The translations under genes and the position numbers were made by a program. A DNA stretch of 64,000 nt, taken from the NCBI GenBank assembly GCA_036245805.1, contig BTRK01000005.1, positions 28,563,469 through 28,627,468 of the forward strand, written 5' to 3'. Under the pieces are notes generated by a model. It had not been told where the DNA came from. It searched no databases and worked only from the letters and a program-made list of their open reading frames with translations. The stretch is from Pristionchus mayeri (lineage: Eukaryota; Nematoda; Chromadorea; Rhabditida; Neodiplogasteridae). This document shows, one piece after another, positions 38,401 through 49,068 of the stretch (positions are counted from its first letter, which is position 1; each line of letters starts with the position of its first letter).

Positions 38401-41400
38401 TTTAATTTACATACCATCGTTCTGAATGGAGCCACTTATCTCAACAGAACCCAATCTACCCCAAACTTTGTCTGCACACTGACCACTTTGGGTGAACTAT
38501 ATTCCACCACTATTTGGATCTGGATATCTACTGAGAAGAAAATTCGGCTTGCGAAAGTTTTCGCGACCGTCACCAACCATCCACATTATACAAACTCGTC
38601 TACATTTCTAGAACGATTTTCGTTTGTCATTATCCGTGAGTGGTTCAAAATTATGCACATATGTAGTACTTTACGCAAATCACACAAAATCGGCATAATT
38701 TATCCTTTTCAAGAAGAGCTGATGCGTGAAAATGATTTCTAATCCTTATCTCAGTACAACTTTGTCTGACTAATGTGCCTCCTCAACTGCCTTGACAGGA
38801 CTGAAGTAAAGCGCGTAAGAAAGAGTACGAAGGCCCTCACTGATGATGAATAACGAAATTGAGATTAAATTAATTCGAAGAATTTTCTGAGGTTAAAATG
38901 CATAAGAGATTGGACGCGACAAAACTTATGTTACAACCTGATAATTTAAACCTCTGCAGGAGTGTAATTTTCAGAATGTTTATTTTCCGAATTTAAATTG
39001 CTGATTTCAGGAGCCGTACCAGACGCTTGGATCAGTCCGATCAGAGGATGCATCTTCCCGTCCCTCCCCCTCCGCCTTCCAGAACGTGCCTTCATTCCAG
39101 AGAGGAGGACTGCGAGGATCCATCAAGTCCCTCCCCGATGCTGGTCTGGTTGTCAAGACCAGGCACCAAGGTGCGTTTGAGCATAATAAGGGGTAGAAGA
39201 TTAGTAATGTAGGCAGGAGTACAATACCTAAAAGATGAGGTTTCAGGCCAGTCTGCCCATCCTCAAGCGTACTACCCTGAACCTCCTCGTGATCCAGCCA
39301 TGGCCATCGATGCTCTCGTTGCAGAACTAGAGTTGAATACGGATCAGGTACGGTAGGAGGATAGTGTAGTTCGTGATGCCACAGTATCATCTACGTGTGC
39401 AGTAGCGATACAGTAATCTTCAGAATGGCAACGCAACGGACAAGCGGCGGTCGTTCCCAACTGCGCTGGGCGCTGCAGGGAGACAAAATCTGCAGCAGCT
39501 GCAGCACGTGCAGCAACCACAACGAGTCGTTCCTGCGACCAGTGCCCCCGCCCATCAGGCACACATGCAGCAGATGCAGCAGCAGCAGAGGTGGGGAGAG
39601 ATGCGTCCTTGGGAAGGGATACACATCATTTTGGAAGTTTATCACTTCGGGGAGCAGTTGACGAAAAACAAATTTCTCACTGCTCTCCTTCAGATACGCT
39701 CCTCAACCGCAGCATCAGCAGCAGGCCCGACCCGTGCAGCAACAGTACGTGCAGCTCAAGTCACCGGCTGCAGCGAGAGCCGCTCCAGTGCACAATGGTG
39801 AGGGCTGAAAGGGGTCACTAAAATCAATTATCGATTAGCAGGTTCGCTGGGTAGATCAAAGAACGGGCTGCACTCTGGAGAGGCTGCTGCATCGACACTC
39901 GACGAAGTGACGAGTATGCTGCACGCTGTGAGCGAATTCCCCGCTGAGAAACCGAAGAAGAACGGTGAGGAATTTATCATTCAGCTTGTTCGGATTGATG
40001 TGCTTCACTAGAGTTGAAGTTTGGCTAATCATTCAAACCCTTGAATGTTTTTCCTTTCTCATTCAAACCCCTCGCTCCCTGCAGGTTCCTCCTCCTCCTC
40101 TGGTCCCTTCGCAGCCGTTCCATCTGCAGCAGCCTGCAGTCGACCATTCGACACCATAAATCAGGAGAGAATCAATCCTTCCCGAGTCGAGGCCATCCAG
40201 AACATGTTCGAGAGCCGACGTGGATCAGGTACCGTAGAGGGAAGGAGTACGGTAGGCAACTCGCTGGGTCAGACCCTCGTCCCATTCCAGAACGAGACCA
40301 CTAGGACACACACACGGGATACAGTATACGGTATACGGTTATAAAGGTGAATGTTGTGACGTGACGCCTCCTTAGTTCGCTTTTCGTCCACGTCACTACA
40401 CGCTGCATACACTTTCCACGCAGTACACGCAATACGCAAATAGCACTTCTCTTACTGTAGCCAGTACACACACTCGAGTCCCCGTCCTCTTCCTTCCCTA
40501 TCGGGCATGGTAGATCAATGTACAGTATGATGCGGATCGATCGATACGGACTGGATTCGTTGCAGGACCCGGGTACGGTGGCAATGACTGGCGATCAGCG
40601 GGAAAGAAGAACTCGAGAGAGGAGGACGCCTATTACGACATCAGCGAGTATTCGACCAGTTCCAATCCGCCGATCATCCGTCCCCCTCGACCCTCTCCTC
40701 CCCCTCATCGACCTGCTGCCACTGCTGCTCATCCCACCCATGCAGCTGTGAGACACTCGCCCTCAGGGCACTCCCAGATGGGCGCTGTATTCCAGCAGGG
40801 AGCACCGCTAGGCAGAAACGGTAGGTACTACTTGGAGAATGATAGGTTACCGTATCGATCTCAGGATCGGCGGGGTCGAGTCAGAACGGCGGATATTATT
40901 CGTCGACCTCTTCGTGCGCTGTGGGACCCACCACCTCCTACCATCAGGTATTCATCTATATAAGGATATTGGAGGAGTACGGTAGCGTTTCCAGTCGGGA
41001 TCCTCTGCGCATCGGCAATCGATCAGTTCTCGCGCACCTTCTGTGGAAGACGAGGACGACGGCTTCTACGACAACATCGGAATCGTGAGTGTGACCCAGC
41101 TGACTACCATAACCCTGCTCCCTTCCGCTTCTAGTCCCTTCCCCTCTTGCAGTACGGTAGCATGAACGACGATCGGCGGTTCTCGCGTGGATCTGAATTG
41201 GGGGATACGGTATCGATGTCGTCTGCAAGACTTCCTCCGTCATCTTCGAAGCCTACGAGGATCGGCAGTTTCCTGTCCAAGGTAGAGATCAAAGACTAAC
41301 TCTCACTGCAAGTCTTCCCACGCGTGAACTTAGTATGTGCATTCGGTCCTACAACGGCAAGCCTGAATACGGTATTCCCTTGTAGCTGGGTGGTCGATCG

Positions 41401-41925
41401 AGTGGGTCGGCGATGATGAGACAGCCAGGAAATGCAGCCAGTCTCGTCTCACTCAATAAGGTAAGGGAGAGAGTCTTATAGAGTCTTATTTATTCTTAAA
41501 ATACAGAAAAAACCATTTACCCCCTGTCGAAAAGTCTTGAGGTGTTCGAGTCTGATATGCTCGACATCTCTGAATCAGCATTCTGCATTACCTACGACAC
41601 CTTGATATTGGACAGTTCAATCGTAATCTGGTTACTATAGGTGGCGATGGAGCCTCCGATGCAGCAGCGAGGCAGTCTCGTCAAGAGCAGCAGTCTATCC
41701 CATGACCCCTGGAGGAAGGAAGTGATCGAGGCAACCCATGGTAAAGTAGTCACGACCTATCGATTGTTTAGAAGATCTATTGTACAGTGTTATATTATAG
41801 AATACGTGATACAAAAAGAATGAAAGAATCCCCTACAGTGCCCTCTCTCAGGCAAGCGCGGTTCGACGGGTCTTGGTGCTCGATTGAAGAACTCCCTCTT
41901 CGGATCAAAGAAGCGACTCAACTGA
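17418..41925 (+). CDS. Very large multi-exon gene, Ser/Arg-, Lys/Glu- and Gln-rich scaffold-like protein
   Basis: Not recognised. About 50-60 small exons can be followed in one direction. The chain starts MSSTSSSGGHFHR at 17418, right after an acceptor-like CCACAG, and ends ARLKNSLFGSKKRLN plus TGA at 41923-41925. Parts in order: a Ser/Arg-rich disordered head (17.4-23.7 kb, e.g. SYSPVRSKENLAAS); a linker (ESQYNAVTSFKPAFK, 24.6 kb); a Lys/Glu coiled-coil block (25381-25747); basic and acidic linkers; a helical segment with KHVDNMIDQARFKHQ and AIDYLDNIFEDLKKE (34.7-34.9 kb); Gln-rich tracts (35.0 and 39.5 kb); the compact stretch KTDKLDFTRRWLQDDL (36.4 kb); AMAIDALVAELELNTDQ (39.3 kb); and a tail with tyrosines in acidic context (EEDAYYDISEY, EDDGFYDNIGI), as in SH2-bound adaptors, then KPTRIGSFLSK. 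A cytoskeletal or signalling scaffold is inference. Joins at 21.1-23.2 kb are not settled (frame between 21149 and 21557), so two genes cannot be excluded. Confidence 0.6.
18568..18766. repeat. Short interspersed foldback repeat with TTTCGCAA motifs
   Basis: It starts ATCTATATCTATAAACTAG and ends with its imperfect inverse TATAGGTATAGATAGATAGA. Inside are a stable hairpin (CCCCCCGCCTTCGGCGGGGG) and five copies of TTTCGCAA, then ACAGACGCACAGACACACAC. It occupies most of an intron of the large gene. The superfamily is unknown; no target duplication is certain. Confidence 0.5.
19935..19978. repeat. Perfect 20-bp inverted repeat with 4-nt loop
   Basis: Left arm ATTCCTCCCATAGCGTGGAA, loop GGAT, then the exact reverse complement. 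It lies in an intron of the large gene between the exon ending ASRRSSI and the exon starting GRGDADDLSSS. In RNA it would form a 20-bp stem. Confidence 0.95.
20889..20960 (+). tRNA. tRNA-Thr (anticodon CGU) inside an intron
   Basis: All arms fold. The acceptor GCCAGCT pairs with AGTTGGC, with discriminator A. The D stem is GCT/AGC, the anticodon stem TCGCT/AGCGA with loop CTCGTAA giving anticodon CGT, and the T arm is GCAGG-TTCGATT-CCTGC. The T-loop B box (GGTTCGATTCC) is exact. A T-rich run ATTCTTTT follows at once as a Pol III terminator. The 72-nt gene has no intron. It lies in the sense direction inside a 157-nt intron (20846-21002) of the large protein-coding gene. Confidence 0.93.
23895..23924. 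repeat. Intron hairpin built on the GATCAAAGATC motif
   Basis: TCTTTGATCTC and GAGATCAAAGA form an exact 11-bp stem around GCAGCAGA, between the exon ending KKMVPTKKQSI and the next acceptor. The preceding intron holds a comparable stem (GATCTCTTC at 23786 with GAAGAGATC at 23802). See the findings for the window-wide motif. Confidence 0.85.
25381..25747 (+). repeat. Coding Lys/Glu repeat block (coiled coil)
   Basis: A single exon of the large gene starts VLKKEKEAVKEAQKEAEKKA and passes into many units of the type KKEEERKKEEE. It is built from AAGAAGGAAGAG-like DNA repeats. Charge patterning suggests a long single alpha helix or coiled coil. The repeat nature means copy number may vary between strains. 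The exon ends at a GTCAGA donor at 25748. Confidence 0.85.
25778..26498. mobile_element. hAT-type non-autonomous element (721 bp) in an intron
   Basis: The termini are TAGAGACCGCA and TGCGGTCTCTA. The element is flanked by an exact 8-bp duplication ATCGTACT at 25770-25777 and 26499-26506. The TAG start and 8-bp duplication are hAT hallmarks. There is no transposase frame. It lies in the intron 25748-26529 of the large gene; without it and one duplication copy that intron would be 53 nt. Confidence 0.88.
32030..32047 (+). repeat. Poly-G tract
   Basis: Eighteen consecutive G in an intron of the large gene, a likely slippage site. Confidence 0.95.
32207..32451. mobile_element. TTAA-flanked MITE (245 bp)
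   Basis: The ends are AGGAGGAGTAAATTCAAA and its inverse, flanked by TTAA at 32203-32206 and 32452-32455. A TTAA target is used by piggyBac and Kolobok transposases; the ends alone do not decide between them. The element has no coding capacity and lies in the intron 31830-32960 of the large gene. Confidence 0.82.
33965..34002 (+). repeat. 12-bp tandem repeat, three units
   Basis: CGYTTATGATAG is repeated three times in a row with one mismatch, in a long intron or intergenic-like stretch of the large gene. Confidence 0.9.
36094..36116 (+). repeat. Poly-C tract, 23 nt
   Basis: A pure C run in an intron of the large gene, a candidate slippage and assembly-length uncertainty site. Confidence 0.95.
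37676..38941. mobile_element. Mariner-type element, decayed (1266 bp) in an intron
   Basis: The ends read TTAGGTTGTAACATAAGTTT and, inverted, TCAGGTTGTAACATAAGTTT, and continue as complementary GTCGC. They are flanked by TA at 37674-37675 and 38942-38943. The length is within 2 bp of the element at 12002-13265, and the terminal sequences differ at a few positions, so both belong to related families. No intact transposase frame. It lies in the intron 37638-39010 of the large gene. Confidence 0.72.
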
Positions 41926-42339
41926 TCATTCTATGCGTATCTCTCCTTCTCGTCTCTCTGCTAGTCATTTATTGCCCCAGTCTCTCTATCAAATCTCTAG
42001 TCTATCATCAACGCTCATAATCACTCGCCGGTCAAGTTGCCTTCAAACAGCTCCCAGATTATGTGTACCGAATTGAATCAACAGATAAATCATATAATTG
42101 ATGTTGAAAACAGAACCTAGCAACGAATTTAGCCAGATGTTCATGGGTTGCACAATAATTTTCAATATAGTAGAAAAAAGCAGAGTGAGAAGAATAAATG
42201 GGAAAGAGACAGAGATAGAGAAACTGTGAGTAATGGAACGTAGAGGGCAAAAGTGAATGGAGGCAAGAAGATAAAAGAGATGTAAGAATGTAAAAAAACT
42301 GTGAGAAACTTCTGTACAAATGCAGGAACTTTGCTACCA
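41926..42339. other. 3' flank of the large gene
   Basis: A/T-rich sequence without a convincing gene between the stop of the large gene and the first recognisable satellite monomer. It contains an A-rich, purine-biased stretch at about 42170-42300. Confidence 0.5.
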
Positions 42340-45300
42340 GAAAAAAAGTTATTGCAACTCCAGTTTCCCGTCATTGAACATAGAGAATAGGGTATGGAAT
42401 GCGCATGGGGGTTGAAATGCTCTTCATCGCTTTCATTTTAACCATTTGAAATCGAACGATTGGCTGTTCCTTACAAAACGGATCTTAACGATAGAAGAAA
42501 TATGGATGGAAACGTCGGAAAAAATCACTGCAAGTTCAGTTTCCTGTCATTGAACATAGATAATAGGGTAAGGAATGCGCACGGGGGTTGAAATGCTTTT
42601 CATCGCTTTCATTGCAACCGTTTGAAATCGAACGATTGGCTGTTCCTTACGAAACGGATCGATCTTAACGATAGATGTAATATGGATGGCTACGTCGGAA
42701 AAAAATCATTGCAACTCCAGTTTCCCGTCATTGAACATAGATAATAGGGTATGGAATGTGCACGGGGGTTGAAATGCTCATCATCGCTTTCATTGTAATC
42801 ATTTGAAATCGAACTATTGGCTGTTCCTTATAAAACGGATCTTAACGATAGATGAAATATGGATGGCTACGTCGGAAAAAATCACTGCAACTCCAGTTTC
42901 CTGTCATTGAACATAGATAATAGGGTATGGAATGCGCACGGGGGTTGAAATGCTCTTCATCGCTTTCATTGTAACCGTTTGAAATCGAACGATTGGCTGT
43001 TCCTTACGAAACGGACCTTAACGATAGATGTAATATGGATGGCTACGTCGGAAAAAATCACTGCAACTCCAGTTTCCTGTCATTGAACATAAATAATTGG
43101 GTATGGAATGCGCACGGGGGTTGAAATGCTCTTCATCGCTTTCATTGTAACCATTTGAAATCGAACGATTGGCTGTTCCTTATAAAACGGATCTTAACGA
43201 TAGATGAAATATGGATGGCTACGTCGGAAAAAATCACTGCAACTCCAGTTTCCTGTCATTGAACATAGATAATAGGGTATGGAATGCGCACGGGGGTTGA
43301 AATGCTCTTCATCGCTTTCATTGTAACCGTTTGAAATCGAACGATTGGCTGTTCCTTACGAAACGGACCTTAACGATAGATGTAATATGGATGGCTACGT
43401 CGGAAAAAATCACTGCAACTCCAGTTTCCTGTCATTGAACATAAATAATTGGGTATGGAATGCGCACGGGGGTTGAAATGCTCTTCATCGCTTTCATTGT
43501 AACCGTTTGAAATCGAACGATTGGCTGTTCCTTACAAAACGGATCTTAACGATAGATGTAATATGGATGGCTACGTCGGAAAAAATCACTGCAACTCCAG
43601 TTTCCTGTCATTGAACATAGATAATAGGGTATGGAATGCGCACGGGGGTTGAAATGCTCTTCATCGCTTTCATTGTAATTATTTGAAATCGAACGATTGG
43701 CTGTTCCTTACAAAACGGATCTTAACGATAGATGTAATATGGATGGCTACGTCGGAAAAAATCACTGCAACTCCAGTTTCCTGTCATTGAACATAGATAA
43801 TAGGGTATGGAATGCGCACGGGGGTTGAAATGCTCTTCATCGCTTTCATTGTAATTATTTGAAATCGAACGATTGGCTGTTCCTTACCAAACGGATCTTA
43901 ACGATAGATGTAATATGGATGGCTACGTCGGAAAAAATCACTGCAACTCCAGTTTCCTGTCATTGAACATAGATAATAGGGTATGGAATGCGCACGGGGG
44001 TTGAAATGCTCTTCATCGCTTTCATTGTAATTATTTGAAATCGAACGATTGGCTGTTCCTTACAAAACGGATCTTAACGATAGATGTAATATGGATGGCT
44101 ACGTCGGAAAAAATCACTGCAACTCCAGTTTCCTGTCATTGAACATAGATAATAGGGTATGGAATGCGCACGGGGGTTGAAATGCTCTTCATCGCTTTCA
44201 TTGTAATTATTTGAAATCGAACGATTGGCTGTTCCTTACCAAACGGATCTTAACGATAGATGTAATATGGATGGCTACGTCGGAAAAAATCACTGCAACT
44301 CCAGTTTCCTGTCATTGAACATAGATAATAGGGTATGGAATGCGCACGGGGGTTGAAATGCTCTTCATCGCTTTCATTGTAATTATTTGAAATCGAACGA
44401 TTGGCTGTTCCTTACAAAACGGATCTTAACGATAGATGTAATATGGATGGCTACGTCGGAAAAAAATCACTGCAACTCCAGTTTCCCGTCATTGAACTTA
44501 GATAATAGGGTATGGAATGCGCACGGGGGTTGAAATGCTCTTCATCGCTTTCATTGTTATCATTTGAAATCGAACGATTGGCTGTTCCTTACCAAACGGA
44601 TCTTAACGATAGATGTAATATGGATGGCTACGTCGGAAAAAAATCTCTGCAACTCCAGTTTCCTGTCATTGAACATAGGTAATAGGGTATGGAATGCGCA
44701 CGGGGGTTGAAATGCTCTTCATCGCTTTCATTGTAATTATTTGAAATCGAACGATTGGCTGTTCCTTACAAAATGGATCTTAACGATAGATGTAATATGT
44801 ATGGCTACGTCGGAAAAAATCACTGCAACTCCAGTTTCCTGTCATTGAACATAGATAATAGGGTATGGAATGCGCACGGGGGTTGAAATGCTCTTCATCG
44901 CTTTCATTGTAATTATTTGAAATCGAACGATTGGCTGTTCCTTACAAAACGGATCTTAACGATAGATGTAATATGTATGGCTACGTCGGAAAAATCACTG
45001 CAACTCCAGTTTCCTGTCATTGAACATAGATAATAGGGTATGGAATGCGCACGGGGGTTGAAATGCTCTTCATCGCTTTCATTGTAATTATTTGAAATCG
45101 AACGATTGGCTGTTCCATACAAAACGGATCTTAACGATAGATGTAATATGGATGGCTACGTCGGAAAAAATCACTGCAACTCCAGTTTCCTGTCATTGAA
45201 CATAGATAATAGGGTATGGAATGCGCACGGGGGCTGAAATGCTCTTCATCGCTTTATAGTAACCATTTGAAATCGAACGATTGGCTGTTCCTTACAAAAC

Positions 45301-48300
45301 GGATCTTAACGATAGATGTAATATGGATGGCTACGTCGGAAAAAAATCACTGCAACTCCAGTTTCCTGTCATTGAACATAGGTAATAGGGTATGGAATGC
45401 GCACGGGGGTTGAAATGCTCTTCATCGCTTTCATTGTAATTATTTGAAATCGAACGATTGGCTGTTCCATACAAAACGGATCTTAACGATAGATGTAATA
45501 TGGATGGCTACGTCGGAAAAAATCACTGCAACTCCAGTTTCCTGTCATTGAACATAGATAATAGGGTATGGAATGCGCACGGGGGCTGAAATGCTCTTCA
45601 TCGCTTTATAGTAACCATTTGAAATCGAACGATTGGCTGTTCCTTACAAAACGGATCTTAACGATAGATGTAATATGGATGGCTACGTCGGAAAAAAATC
45701 ACTGCAACTCCAGTTTCCTGTCATTGAACATAGGTAATAGGGTATGGAATGCGCACGGGGGTTGAAATGCTCTTCATCGCTTTCATTGTAATTATTTGAA
45801 ATCGAACGATTGGCTGTTCCATACAAAACGGATCTTAACGATAGATGTAATATGGATGGCTACGTCGGAAAAATCACTGCAACTCCAGTTTCCTGTCATT
45901 GAACATAGATAATAGGGTATGGAATGCACACGGGGGTTGAAATGCTCTTCATCGCTTTCATTGTAATTATTTGAAATCGAACGATTGGCTGTTCCTTACA
46001 AAACGGATCTTAACGATAGATGTAATATGGATGGCTACGTCGGAAAAAATCACTGCAACTCCAGTTTCCTGTCATTGAACATAGATAATAGGGTATGGAA
46101 TGCGCACGGGGGTTGAAATGCTCTTCATCGCTTTCATTGTAATTATTTGAAATCGAACGATTGGCTGTTCCTTACAAAACGGATCTTAACGATAGATGAA
46201 ATATGGATGGCTACGTCGGAAAAAAATCACTGCAACTCCAGTTTCCCGTCATTGAACTTAGATAATAGGGTATGGAATGCGCACGGGGGTTGAAATGCTC
46301 TTCATCGCTTTCATTGTTATCATTTGAAATCGAACGATTGGCTGTTCCTTACAAAACGGATCTTAACGATAGATGTAATATGGATGGCTACGTCGGAAAA
46401 AAATCACTGCAACTCCAGTTTCCCGTCATTGAACTTAGATAATAGGGTATGGAATGCGCACGGGGGTTGAAATGCTCTTCATCGCTTTCATTGTAATTAT
46501 TTGAAATCGAACGATTGGCTGTTCCTTACAAAACGGATCTTCACGATAGATGTAATATGGATGGCTACGTCGGAAAAAATCACTGCAACTCCAGTTTCCT
46601 GTCATTGAACATAGATAATAGGGTATGGAATGCGCACGGGGGTTGAAATGCTCTTCATCGCTTTCATTGTAATCATTTGAAATCGAACGATTGGCTGTTC
46701 CTTACAAAACGGATCTTAACGATAGATGTAATATGGATGGCTACGTCGGAAAAAAATCACTGCAACTCCAGTTTCCCGTCATTGAACTTAGATAATAGGG
46801 TATGGAATGCGCACGGGGGTTGAAATGCTCTTCATCGCTTTCATTGTAATTATTTGAAATCGAACGATTGGCTGTTCCTTACAAAACGGATCTTCACGAT
46901 AGATGTAATATGGATGGCTACGTCGGAAAAAATCACTGCAACTCCAGTTTCCTGTCATTGAACATAGATAATAGGGTATGGAATGCGCACGGGGTTGAAA
47001 TTCTCTTCATCGCTTTCATTGTAATCATTTGAAATCGAACGATTGGCTGTTCCTTACAAAACGGATCTTAACGATAGATGTAATATGGATGGCTACGTCG
47101 GAAAAAAATCACTGCAACTCCAGTTTCCCGTCATTGAACTTAGATAATAGGGTATGGAATGCGCACGGGGGTTGAAATGCTCTTCATCGCTTTCATTGTT
47201 ATCATTTGAAATCGAACGATTGGCTGTTCCTTACAAAACGGATCTTAACGATAGATGTAATATGGATGGCTACGTCGGAAAAAAATCACTGCAACTCCAG
47301 TTTCCCGTCATTGAACTTAGATAATAGGGTATGGAATGCGCACGGGGGTTGAAATGCTCTTCATCGCTTTCATTGTAATTATTTGAAATCGAACGATTGG
47401 CTGTTCCTTACAAAACGGATCTTCACGATAGATGTAATATGGATGGCTACGTCGGAAAAAATCACTGCAACTCCAGTTTCCTGTCATTGAACATAGATAA
47501 TAGGGTATGGAATGCGCACGGGGGTTGAAATGCTCTTCATCGCTTTCATTGTAATCATTTGAAATCGAACGATTGGCTGTTCCTTACAAAACGGATCTTA
47601 ACGATAGATGTAATATGGATGGCTACGTCGGAAAAAAATCACTGCAACTCCAGTTTCCCGTCATTGAACTTAGATAATAGGGTATGGAATGCGCACGGGG
47701 GTTGAAATGCTCTTCATCGCTTTCATTGTAATTATTTGAAATCGAACGATTGGCTGTTCCTTACAAAACGGATCTTCACGATAGATGTAATATGGATGGC
47801 TACGTCGGAAAAAATCACTGCAACTCCAGTTTCCTGTCATTGAACATAGATAATAGGGTATGGAATGCGCACGGGGTTGAAATTCTCTTCATCGCTTTCA
47901 TTGTAATCATTTGAAATCGAACGATTGGCTGTTCCTTACAAAACGGATCTTAACGATAGATGTAATATGGATGGCTACGTCGGAAAAAATCACTGCAACT
48001 CCAGTTTCCCGTCATTGAACATAGATAATAGGGTATGGAATGCGCACGGGGGTTGAAATGCTCTTCATCGCTTTCATTGTAATCATTTGAAATCGAACGA
48101 TTGGCTGTTCCTTACAAAACGGATCTTAACGATAGATGTAATATGGATGGCTACGTCGGAAAAAATGACTGCAACTCCAGTTTCTGTCATTGAACTTAGA
48201 TAATAGGGTATGGAATGCGCACGGGGGTTGAAATGCTCTTCATCGCTTTCATTGTAATCATTTGAAATCGAACGATTGGCTGTTCCTTACAATACGGATC

Positions 48301-48685
48301 TTAACGATAGATGAAATATGGATGGCTACGTCGGAAAAAAATCACTGAACTCCAGTTTCCCGTCATTGAACATAGATATTAGGGTATGGAATGCGCACGG
48401 GGGTTGAAATGCTCTTCATCGCTTTCATTGTTATCATTTGAAATCGAACGATTGGCTGTTCCTTACAAAACGGATCTTAACGATAGATGTAATATGGATG
48501 GCTACGTCGGAAAAAATGACTGCAACTCCAGTTTCTGTCATTGAACTTAGATAATAGGGTATGGAATGCGCACGGGGGTTGAAATGCTCTTCATCGCTTT
48601 CATTGTAATCATTTGAAATCGAACGATTGGCTGTTCCTTACAATACGGATATTAACGATAGATGAAATATGGATGGCTACGTCGA

Positions 48686-48735
48686 CCCCCGTGCGCATTC
48701 CATACAGATAATAGGGGATGGAATGCGCACGGGGG
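48686..48735. repeat. Inverted junction inside the satellite (copy 1)
   Basis: Here a monomer breaks after GGCTACGTCGA and continues with CCCCCGTGCGCATTCCAT, the reverse complement of the monomer segment that follows 12 bp later. The result is an 18-bp-arm palindrome in an otherwise strictly head-to-tail array. Confidence 0.95.
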
Positions 48736-49018
48736 TTGAAATGCTCTTCATCGCTTTCATTGTAATTATTTGAAATCGAACGATTGGCTGTTCCTTACAA
48801 AACGGATCTTAACGATACATGTAATATGGATGGCTACGTCGGAAAAAATCACTGCAACTCCAGTTTCCTGTCATTGAACATAGATAATAGGGTATGGAAT
48901 GCGCACGGGGGTTGAAATTCTCTTCATCGCTTTCATTGTAATCATTTGAAATCGAACGATTGGCTGTTCCTTACAAAACGGATCTTAACGATAGATGAAA
49001 TATGGATGGCTACGTCGA

Positions 49019-49068
49019 CCCCCGTGCGCATTCCATACAGATAATAGGGTATGGAATGCGCACGGGGG
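49019..49068. repeat. Inverted junction inside the satellite (copy 2)
   Basis: Same breakpoint as at 48686, with 20-bp perfect arms (CCCCCGTGCGCATTCCATAC and inverse) around AGATAATAGG. The identical breakpoint shows that the two copies derive from one event that was later duplicated with its neighbours. Confidence 0.95.
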
